From the NCBI GenBank assembly GCA_002451275.1, contig DKBS01000088.1, forward strand, positions 20,683-27,620: a stretch of 6,938 nt of DNA, in the 5' to 3' direction. The number at the start of each line of letters is the position of its first letter. Within the stretch, counting starts at the first letter, position 1. The position numbers were made by a program, and so were the translations under genes. The stretch comes from Planctomycetaceae bacterium UBA6894 (lineage in GTDB: Bacteria; Planctomycetota; Planctomycetia; Gemmatales; Gemmataceae). The notes beneath the pieces were generated by a model. The model had not been told where the DNA came from. It searched no databases and saw only the letters and a list, made by a program, of their open reading frames with translations. Below, one piece after another: positions 1-5,688 of this stretch.

Positions 1-1541
1 GACGCCTGTTTGAAGGCCCTGGCAAAACCCTCAAAGTTCACATTGCGCGGCTTTTTCATCAGGTCAAGGACACGGGTATCCACCGCTTCGGGCGCCACCT
101 TGAGCGTGCCACCCACATGATGCTGGGCCAATTCGCGCAGGTAAACCTGGTCCAGTTGGGCCAAATCCATCCGGATCCCGCTGGCGACCAGAATTTTGCG
201 GATGCCCGGTTCGCTGCGGGCCTTGCGCAGCAATTGGACCAACGGTCCATGATCGGTTCCAAGCAATTTACATATGCCCGGGTGAACGCAGGAAAGGCGA
301 CGGCATTTGGCTTCCACATCGGGCCGGGTGCAGCGCATCTGGTACATGTTGGCGGTGGGCCCACCCACATCGCTGATCACGCCGCGAAAATCAGGGTCCT
401 TCGCCAGTTTGCGCATCTCGGCCAGAACGGATTCCTCGCTACGCGACTGGATGATGCGCCCCTGGTGCGCGGTGATAGAGCAAAAAGTGCAGCCCCCAAA
501 ACACCCGCGCATAACGGTTATCGAGTCCTTGATCATCTCGTGGGCGGGGATGGGTTCGGTGTACGAAGGATGGGGTCGCCGGTTGTAAGGCAGGCCGAAG
601 ATGCGGTCCATTTCCGACTGAGGGAGGGGCAAACCGGGAGGATTGCACACCACCGCCTGGTTGGAATGGTATTGGACCAAAGCCCTGGCGTTGAACGGGT
701 TGGTGTTGTGGTGAATGATCCGCGTGGCCTCGACAAAAGCCAATTTGTCGGCGGCGACCGCCTCGAAGGAAGGGACTTTCTCCAGGTCGAAGGGCTTATC
801 CATTCCTTGCTCGACAAGCGGCAAGGTTTGGGACAACCGGGACCATTCTGTTTCGGGGGGCGTTTCCGAGGCCCCCAGGGTGTAAGCCACCCCCCTCAGG
901 TTTCGCAGGTCGCGCGGGGTCTTTCCGGCTGCCAGACGGCGAGCGATTTCAACGATGTTGGTTTCGCCCATCCCATAAACGACCAGGTCAGCCTTGCAGT
1001 CCAGAAGGATCGATTTCCGGACCGTGTCGGACCAATAGTCGTAATGTGCCAAACGACGCAGGGAGGCCTCGACCCCGCCAGCAATGACTGGCACGCCGGG
1101 AAACGCCTCCCTGGCCCTGTGGCAGTAGGGCAGCGTGGCCCTGTCGGGCCTGAGTCCAATCCGCCCCCCGGGGGAATAGGCGTCGTCGTTGCGCACCTTC
1201 TTGTTGGCGGTGTAATGATTGATCATCGAGTCCATGTTGCCCGCGCTGACAGCGAAGAACAGCCGCGGCCGACCGAATTGCCGCCAAGGCTCACAGGTCC
1301 GCCAGTCTGGTTGGCTGAGAATGGCCACCCGGAATCCTGCGTCCTCCAGAACCCGGTGCAGAATCGCCATGGCAAAGCTGGGGTGGTCGATATAGGCATC
1401 CCCGGTGACAAAGATCACATCAACGGCATCCCACCCCCGCTCGCGCATCTCCTTCCGTGAGGTCGGCGCGTGGGGAGCGGCATATTGTTCCATCCACATT
1501 GGCAGGCTGAGCTTGATGCCACCTGCGGGCTTGTCCGCCAT
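1..1541 (-). CDS. ygiQ: YgiQ-family radical SAM protein (UPF0313), C-terminus cut by window edge
   Basis: I translated this frame through the whole stretch: 513 codons are open with no stop or frameshift, and the gene runs off the left edge. YgiQ proteins are usually about 600-740 residues, so the last 100-200 residues, including the usual DUF3362 tail, should lie outside. The N-terminal Radical_SAM_N region shows VTGDAYIDHPSF near residue 48, SAGNMDSMINHYTANKK near 105 and a GGVEASLRRLAHYDYW stretch near 160. The iron-sulfur signature RGCFGGCTFCSIT gives Cys347, Cys351 and Cys354 (CxxxCxxC), which bind the [4Fe-4S] cluster that cleaves S-adenosylmethionine. Further cysteines follow at RRLSCVHPGIC, as is usual in this family. 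The ATG at 1541 has a GGAG about 8 bases upstream. The reaction is not known for the family. It is divergent from the small-protein operon and probably monocistronic at its 5' end. Confidence 0.95.
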   Translation of the reverse strand, partial: MADKPAGGIKLSLPMWMEQYAAPHAPTSRKEMRERGWDAVDVIFVTGDAYIDHPSFAMAILHRVLEDAGFRVAILSQPDWRTCEPWRQFGRPRLFFAVSAGNMDSMINHYTANKKVRNDDAYSPGGRIGLRPDRATLPYCHRAREAFPGVPVIAGGVEASLRRLAHYDYWSDTVRKSILLDCKADLVVYGMGETNIVEIARRLAAGKTPRDLRNLRGVAYTLGASETPPETEWSRLSQTLPLVEQGMDKPFDLEKVPSFEAVAADKLAFVEATRIIHHNTNPFNARALVQYHSNQAVVCNPPGLPLPQSEMDRIFGLPYNRRPHPSYTEPIPAHEMIKDSITVMRGCFGGCTFCSITAHQGRIIQSRSEESVLAEMRKLAKDPDFRGVISDVGGPTANMYQMRCTRPDVEAKCRRLSCVHPGICKLLGTDHGPLVQLLRKARSEPGIRKILVASGIRMDLAQLDQVYLRELAQHHVGGTLKVAPEAVDTRVLDLMKKPRNVNFEGFARAFKQA

Positions 1542-1581
1542 TGAGCGACTCCGGCACCCTGGGGCGCCCTTTTCTAAACAC

Positions 1582-1598
1582 TTGGAACAGATACTGCA
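1582..1598 (+). promoter_or_regulatory. Possible sigma-54 (-24/-12) promoter facing the small-protein/protease operon
   Basis: TTGGAACAGATACTGCA has the invariant GG (1584-1585) and GC (1596-1597) separated by exactly 10 bases. It fits YTGGCACG-N4-TTGCW except at C to A in the -24 block, G to A after it, and T to C in the -12 block. It points toward the 82-residue gene with about 215 bases of leader. The nearby NtrC-type activator makes the match worth recording, but chance matches of this quality are not rare, and the site overlaps the ygiQ promoter candidate. Confidence 0.22.
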
Positions 1599-1620
1599 TT
1601 GTAGAGCATGGCCTAGCCAA
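1591..1620 (-). promoter_or_regulatory. Candidate sigma-70-type promoter for ygiQ
   Basis: On the minus strand TTGGCT (1620-1615) is followed after 18 bases by CAGTAT (1596-1591), which is preceded by TG one base upstream (extended -10). Transcription would start near 1584 and give a leader of about 43 bases before the ATG at 1541. The match is moderate. The -10 overlaps a possible plus-strand sigma-54 site, and both cannot be assumed real. Confidence 0.35.
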
Positions 1621-1634
1621 AACAGGGTGTTTCT

Positions 1635-1670
1635 GGTGGTTTGGGAAGGGTTTTGGACCCCCCAACCACC
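1635..1670. repeat. Imperfect stem-loop in the divergent intergenic region
   Basis: GGTGGTTTGGG (1635-1645) pairs with CCCCAACCACC (1660-1670): seven base pairs, one T-C mismatch, then three G-C pairs, around a loop of about 14 bases. No T-run follows on either strand, so it does not look like an intrinsic terminator. It could be a regulator binding site or a leader structure. The function is unknown. Confidence 0.45.
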
Positions 1671-1693
1671 CGCCTAACCCGTCTCAATCCCTC

Positions 1694-1724
1694 TTGCTCC
1701 CGGTACCTGAACCCATGCTAGTAT
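1694..1724 (+). promoter_or_regulatory. Candidate promoter for the small-protein/response-regulator/protease operon
   Basis: TTGCTC (1694-1699) and TAGTAT (1719-1724) are separated by 19 bases. The -10 carries an extended element, TGC immediately before TAGTAT. The spacer is longer than the ideal 17, so recognition would lean on the extended -10. The start would be near 1731, with a leader of about 94 bases before ATG 1825. The -10 region is a near copy, in reverse orientation, of the one proposed for ygiQ. Confidence 0.35.
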
Positions 1725-1807
1725 CTGGCCACTAATGAAATGAGTGCGAACTGGGGTCATTTGGACCAGCAGGTCGCCTTTGCCCCAAGCACCAGAAAAA
1801 AGCGTTC

Positions 1808-1813
1808 GGGAGG
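1808..1813 (+). promoter_or_regulatory. Ribosome binding site that fixes the start of the 82-residue gene
   Basis: GGGAGG lies 11 bases before ATG 1825. The alternative in-frame GTG at 1744 has no comparable purine run upstream, so the shorter protein is preferred. Confidence 0.6.
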
Positions 1814-1824
1814 ATCTCTCCACC

Positions 1825-2073
1825 ATGGCCAAAAGCACCTGCCCTGTGACCCGCAAGGAGTTTTTGGAGAAAGCCAAGCCGGTGAGTGTCACCATAGGCG
1901 CCAACACCATGCTCGCGGACGTGAAGGAATTTTCCACCGGTTCTTTGGGCTGGTACCTGAACGGTAAGGCGACCCTAGAAATCGATGGCAAGCCGGTCCC
2001 CGTACAGATCGGTCTCAACCTGACTCTCGTTGGCAGCAAGGACCTGCCCCGGGATGGTCAAGCCGCCGCCTAA
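1825..2073 (+). CDS. Small conserved-looking protein of unknown function, 82 residues
   Basis: The protein begins MAKSTCPVTRKEFLEKAKPV and contains KEFSTGSLGWYLNGKATLEI at residues 34-53 and VQIGLNLTLVGSKDLP at 60-75, then a short acidic, Ala-rich tail. It has no signal peptide, no membrane segment, one cysteine (Cys6) and no metal-binding cluster. Alternating hydrophobic residues and the NGK and DGKP turns suggest a small beta-rich fold after an N-terminal helix. The text resembles small hypothetical proteins I associate with Planctomycetota, but I cannot name a family. GTG 1744 would add 27 residues of poor composition and is not favoured. It is first in a same-strand run with the response regulator and S8 protease, 91 bases upstream, so it may be a partner, regulator or substrate of that pair. 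This is inference only. Confidence 0.75.
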   Translation: MAKSTCPVTRKEFLEKAKPVSVTIGANTMLADVKEFSTGSLGWYLNGKATLEIDGKPVPVQIGLNLTLVGSKDLPRDGQAAA

Positions 2074-2100
2074 GGCTTTTAGCTTTTCCAATTTTTTCTT
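2060..2100 (+). terminator. Weak terminator-like hairpin and T-rich tract after the 82-residue gene
   Basis: AAGCC (2060-2064) can pair with GGCTT (2074-2078) around the stop codon. The following 22 bases are T-rich, including a run of six T. Five base pairs with a nine-base loop is weak, so at most this would give partial termination between the small gene and the response regulator. It may simply be a pyrimidine-rich spacer. Confidence 0.22.
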
Positions 2101-2164
2101 TTCCGTTAGCCTCTGGCCCCCACGGCAGGCACACGTCAAAATGGGTAATCCCCTGAGGTGCCCC

Positions 2165-3451
2165 ATGGACGAGCCTGAATGCCTGCTGCTGGTGGAGGAT
2201 GAACCGGATGTCCGGGCCAGCTTCAGGGCTTGGCTGGAACGACTGAATCCACAGCCCAGGATTCTGGAAGCCGACAGCGCCCACGACGCCCTGGAGTTGG
2301 TCAACAAACATTCCATTGATCTGGTTATCCTCGACTGGAATCTTGGCGACGGGATCAACGGCCTGGAATTGCTCACCTCCTTGAAGGTATTCCAACCCGA
2401 AATCGTCGCGATTTTGGTAACCGGATACGCCGGCCTTGCCACCCCGCTCCAAGCCCTGCGCCTTGGGGTACGCGACTATCTGGACAAACACGCGGGCCTG
2501 GATGAATCAACCTTTTTGGGGGCCGTGCAAAACCAATTGGAAGGATTGCGGCCACGCAAGCGCGAGTTACAGGTTCAGCGGGAGTTACATGCCTTTCGTG
2601 AATCGGTTTCCATGGCATTACCTTGGCTCAGGCATTCTTCAGAACTAAAACCCCGCCCCGAACCGAACGCGGCCTCGCAGACCGCGATGTTGCGGTTGCT
2701 GGCGGCCGCCTTTGAATCTGAATCCGCCACCCTGATCTCCTGGCCATCGGAACAAGGTGGCCCCTGTGAAATCATCGACTCGGACGGCGGTTCCTTCGAG
2801 GAAATACTCGAGACGGAAGCGGAAGGTTCGGCCGCCAGGCTTTGCCTGAGCTCTGGGGAACCTATACTACTGCGCGATTTGCCCCGGGCCGAGCAAATCG
2901 GTGAATTGCGTTTGGCCGGCTGGGAAAAGCTGAAAAAGCCCCAGAATGTCCTGGCTATTCCCATCGTTTCCCAATCGGGGCGACAATCCGCCTTGTGCCT
3001 GTACCAAGGTAACCCTGGTGACAGCCCTGCCAACCTAGGAACCCGGGCCAACGCCTTGGCCGGTCTAGTTCAGGCTGCTTTGGGCCCCTATCCCCTGCAC
3101 CGCCAGGAATCCACATCCGCCAAGCAATGGATGGCAGCCCTGGAAGATGCCCTGAAAAAGGCTGAGCGCCTTGGAAACAGCCTGAAAAATCGCCAGAAAA
3201 ACAGCTCCCTACCTCAAAACACCCTGGTGGAGGCCGTTCGGGCCGATCTGGAAAAATGCTGGCAAGACCTGCTTCCCAGTGGGACGGGTGAGGCTATAAC
3301 CCATCTTCTGGGAGCAATTACGGATCTCGCCAAGGAATTTGGCACTCCCGCGTTGGACCACACCCTGCGACTGGTGCAGGAAACCAAACGCCTTTTGGGT
3401 CACCTGCAAACCGAAGGTGGGCCAGAGTTCCCAGCGGGGGCGGGCCGGTGA
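2165..3451 (+). CDS. Response regulator: receiver, GAF-like region and helical tail, no DNA-binding domain
   Basis: The 428-residue protein opens with a CheY-like receiver (about 5-125): acidic pair Glu11/Asp12 in LLLVEDEPDVR, phosphoacceptor Asp57 in DLVILDWNLGDG, Thr86 in LVTGYAG, and Lys108 in GVRDYLDKH, where His replaces the usual Pro. A linker rich in charged residues (126-168) leads to a region of about 172-306 with GAF-like features: AAFESESATLISW, a GEPILLRDLP stretch near 231, and NVLAIPI...GRQSALCLYQ at 261-281. The tail (318-418) is helical, with a KKAERL coiled-coil-like part and an Hpt-like four-helix feel near 374-418, but no convincing phosphorylatable His motif. No HTH, GGDEF, EAL, HD or kinase domain is seen. 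ATG 2165 is chosen because GAGGTG lies just before it and receivers normally start this way; ATG 2141 would add eight residues. The stop overlaps the next gene by GTGA, so it probably controls the protease through protein contact. Confidence 0.88.
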   Translation: MDEPECLLLVEDEPDVRASFRAWLERLNPQPRILEADSAHDALELVNKHSIDLVILDWNLGDGINGLELLTSLKVFQPEIVAILVTGYAGLATPLQALRLGVRDYLDKHAGLDESTFLGAVQNQLEGLRPRKRELQVQRELHAFRESVSMALPWLRHSSELKPRPEPNAASQTAMLRLLAAAFESESATLISWPSEQGGPCEIIDSDGGSFEEILETEAEGSAARLCLSSGEPILLRDLPRAEQIGELRLAGWEKLKKPQNVLAIPIVSQSGRQSALCLYQGNPGDSPANLGTRANALAGLVQAALGPYPLHRQESTSAKQWMAALEDALKKAERLGNSLKNRQKNSSLPQNTLVEAVRADLEKCWQDLLPSGTGEAITHLLGAITDLAKEFGTPALDHTLRLVQETKRLLGHLQTEGGPEFPAGAGR

Positions 3452-4248
3452 GTTCGCCGGTCCATGCGTGCCCGGCAAATCTCCTTGCCCTCTGGCGGCA
3501 CCAGTGCCCCCTTCCCTCCGCACTGCGCGATCCGTCAACTCGGGGAGAGGGCGTCCGCGTTGCACTGATCGACACGGAAGTCCAGTGGGACATGCTCCGG
3601 CTACGGCATCCACAACCCGCCGAAAAACACCCCTCAACCTCCCGGGTGAACCCTCCGGCAAAATCACCGACCCATGGCACCCTGATGGCCGACATTCTTT
3701 TGCACCAGGCGCCCGGCATCCATTTGCAAAGCCACGATGTTTTTCTGGGCCGGCCCACCGCTGAACCGGAGGCCATGGTTTCGGCTCTTGCGGCCATCCG
3801 TCGGGAGGGAACTTGCAAGGTGATCAATTTGTCCCTAGGCATCCCGGAAGATCGCTGGGACGCACCCAAATGGAGGACCGCTCGACAGCTTCTCACTCGT
3901 GAGGTGCTGGGGTGCTACCGGGCAGGCATGGTGGTGGTCGCCTCGGCACACAACGCCCATCCCATCTTGCAGAGTTGCCCTGCTGACAATCCCGCGCCAC
4001 TGATTAGTGTCGCCAAGGCAGCCTTCGACGACGGTCTGAGACTGGAATACCGCCCGGGAGACACCGCCGAGTTCAGGGCCCGGGAAACAGGTTATTGGGG
4101 AATAGCCGGCTCTGTTTCATCCAGTTCCAGCGCGGCGGCCCATGCTGCCGGCCTTGTTTGCAGGCTGTTGGGACTAGAAAGGAATCTGGGCCCGTTTGAG
4201 GTGAAGGCCCTGCTAGCCTGGTATGCGGCCGGATACGGCAACGCGTGA
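3448..4248 (+). CDS. Compact subtilisin-like serine peptidase (S8 family), probably cytoplasmic
   Basis: The 266-residue protein carries a complete subtilase set in order and at subtilisin-like spacing: Asp42 in VALIDTEV, His76 in PTHGTLMADIL, oxyanion Asn169 in VVVASAHNAH, and Ser227 in VSSSSSAAAHAAG (aligned with GTSMAAPHVAG). The core strand KVINLSLG is at 124-131. Two substitutions stand out: Glu replaces Gly in the DTG motif, and Gly-Thr before the catalytic Ser is Ser-Ser. No signal peptide, prodomain or transmembrane helix is present; only about 35 residues precede the first catalytic strand. It should therefore act inside the cell and not need propeptide cleavage, unlike secreted subtilisins. 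GTG 3448 is the start because the next Met (49) lies after Asp42. It overlaps the response-regulator stop by four bases, implying translational coupling. A GGGGG at 3436-3440 may assist initiation. Substrate unknown. It could also be a pseudoenzyme if the DTE change is disabling, but I think it is active. Confidence 0.88.
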   Translation: MSSPVHACPANLLALWRHQCPLPSALRDPSTRGEGVRVALIDTEVQWDMLRLRHPQPAEKHPSTSRVNPPAKSPTHGTLMADILLHQAPGIHLQSHDVFLGRPTAEPEAMVSALAAIRREGTCKVINLSLGIPEDRWDAPKWRTARQLLTREVLGCYRAGMVVVASAHNAHPILQSCPADNPAPLISVAKAAFDDGLRLEYRPGDTAEFRARETGYWGIAGSVSSSSSAAAHAAGLVCRLLGLERNLGPFEVKALLAWYAAGYGNA

Positions 4249-4251
4249 TCA
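4246..4251. other. Convergent stop codons sharing one TGATCA palindrome
   Basis: TGA at 4246-4248 ends the S8 gene on the plus strand, and TCA at 4249-4251 is the TGA of the NtrC-family gene on the minus strand. There are no bases between the two reading frames. I see no hairpin with a T-run on either strand around the junction, so the 3' ends of the two transcripts probably overlap. Confidence 0.9.
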
Positions 4252-5688
4252 ATTCGCCCCGCCGATTCCCAATTCGCCCATGCGGCGGTACAGAGAGCTG
4301 AGGGCGATTCCCAACCGGCGGGCAGCCTCCTTCTTGTCGGGCACACCCGACTCATCCGAACAAAGCGCCAGCATACGCTCCAAATGGCGTTTTTCAAAAC
4401 GCCTGACAGCTTCCACCAACCCCTCCACCGCATCGGGATCCTCCTCATCTCGACGCAGATCAGGGGGAAGGTCAGCGGGCTGGACCAAGGGTCCATCCCC
4501 CAGGATGACCGCCCTTTCGAGGACATTGTCGAGTTCGCGGACGTTCCCCCGCCAACGCGCGCTGGTCAGCAGTTGCATCGCCTCCCGGCTGACGCCTGTG
4601 AAAGGTCGCCCCTGCTCTCGGGCATGGTGCGCCAGCAGATATTCCGCAAGTTCGGGAATATCGTCCCGTCTTTCCCGCAACGGGGGCATGGTCAGGCTGA
4701 CGATGTTGAGGCGGTAAAAGAGGTCCTCGCGGAAACGCCCGGCCGCAACCTCGGAGGGCAAGTCTTTGTTGGTGGCCGCCAGGATGCGCGCCTCCACCTT
4801 GACTGGATCGGTGGCGCCCACTGGAAGCACCTCCTTCTCCTCGATGGCACGCAACAACTTGGCTTGGGTGGCCAAGGGCATTTCAGCAATTTCATCGAGA
4901 AAGACCGTGCCAGGCCCGGCATGGGTGAAAATGCCGGGCTGGTCCCTGTCAGCGCCGGTGAACGCCCCTTTGCGGTGGCCGAACAACTGGTTTTCAAGGA
5001 GGTCGGCGGGAATGGCGGCACAATTGATGGCAAGGAACCGACCGGGCCGGCGTCCTTCAGGGTCGCGTTTGCGTTCACCCAACTCGTGCAGGGCGCGAGC
5101 GGCCAGTTCCTTGCCCGTGCCACTTTCACCCTGAATCAGCACCGTGGAGCGACTGGGCCCCACACGGGCCAGAAGCGCCTTCAGGTTACGCATCACCGGA
5201 CCGGAGCCAACCATGCCCCCCGCCCCTTCGGACCGTTCCATCTGGCGGACCTGCATGCGCAGCGCCTGGTTCTCCAGGCGGGTCGCCCGCTGCTCCAGCA
5301 GGCGACCCAGCTTGCCGAACAGCTCGTCCAGCAGCACCGGTTTCATCAGGTAGTCCTGGGCTCCCCGCTGAAACGCGGCCACCGCCGTTTCCACGGTGCC
5401 ATATGCGGTCATGAGCAGCACCATCATCGATGGGTCCAGGCGAAGGAGACGCTCCAGCGTCTCAATGCCCGAAATGCCTGGAAGCTGCATGTCACACAGA
5501 ACCAGCTCGAAGGTTCGCTGGCCTGCCAGTTCCACCCCTTCCTCGCCACTGCCCGCACCGACCGCCTGAAATCCCTCAGCCGCAAGGCATTCCACCAGGC
5601 TTTCACGGATCAATTTCTCGTCATCGACGACCAGAATCCGGGCGCCCCGCAATTCCTCCGGCATTTCCTTGCCATGGGCCCTGATCAT
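4249..5688 (-). CDS. NtrC-family sigma-54-dependent response regulator
   Basis: The 479-residue protein has the classic three-part layout. The receiver (about 16-130) has Asp22/Asp23, phosphoacceptor Asp66 in ELVLCDMQLPG, Thr94 and Lys116 in DYLMKP. The AAA+ domain (about 158-400) has Walker A GESGTGKE at 187-194, an intact GAFTGA loop at 241-246 that contacts sigma-54, Walker B TVFLDEI at 261-267, and the FREDLFYRLN and PPLRERRDDI sensor/arginine region at 319-344. The Fis-type helix-turn-helix is KKEAARRLGIALSSLYRRM at 452-470. It should be phosphorylated by the kinase encoded directly upstream, then hydrolyse ATP to open sigma-54 promoters. ATG 5688 overlaps the kinase stop by ATGA and has GGAAGG seven bases before it; Met9 is a possible alternative start. 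Its targets are not visible here except for one weak sigma-54-like site near 1582. Confidence 0.96.
   Translation of the reverse strand: MIRAHGKEMPEELRGARILVVDDEKLIRESLVECLAAEGFQAVGAGSGEEGVELAGQRTFELVLCDMQLPGISGIETLERLLRLDPSMMVLLMTAYGTVETAVAAFQRGAQDYLMKPVLLDELFGKLGRLLEQRATRLENQALRMQVRQMERSEGAGGMVGSGPVMRNLKALLARVGPSRSTVLIQGESGTGKELAARALHELGERKRDPEGRRPGRFLAINCAAIPADLLENQLFGHRKGAFTGADRDQPGIFTHAGPGTVFLDEIAEMPLATQAKLLRAIEEKEVLPVGATDPVKVEARILAATNKDLPSEVAAGRFREDLFYRLNIVSLTMPPLRERRDDIPELAEYLLAHHAREQGRPFTGVSREAMQLLTSARWRGNVRELDNVLERAVILGDGPLVQPADLPPDLRRDEEDPDAVEGLVEAVRRFEKRHLERMLALCSDESGVPDKKEAARRLGIALSSLYRRMGELGIGGAN

Noticed and set aside
117..1460. 447-codon plus-strand open frame across the left end
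   Set aside because: It lies antisense to ygiQ, whose frame is intact and carries the radical SAM motifs. The plus-strand product has no recognisable motif and looks like a codon-bias shadow.
1744..1824. N-terminal extension of the 82-residue protein from GTG 1744
   Set aside because: There is no good ribosome site before the GTG, the added residues look like untranslated leader, and ATG 1825 has GGGAGG upstream.
1702..1962. Direct repeat GGTACCTGAAC at 1702-1712 and 1952-1962
   Set aside because: It is only 11 bases. The second copy encodes WYLN inside the small gene, and no flanking similarity extends it, so chance is sufficient.
2030..2164. 45-residue N-terminal extension of the response regulator
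   Set aside because: It would overlap the small gene and encode a Phe/Pro-rich stretch from the T-rich spacer. The receiver fold begins just after ATG 2165.
3338..3360. TGGCAC matches within coding sequence (about 3339 and 3673) as sigma-54 sites
   Set aside because: Neither has the GC dinucleotide at the required distance, and both lie deep inside genes.
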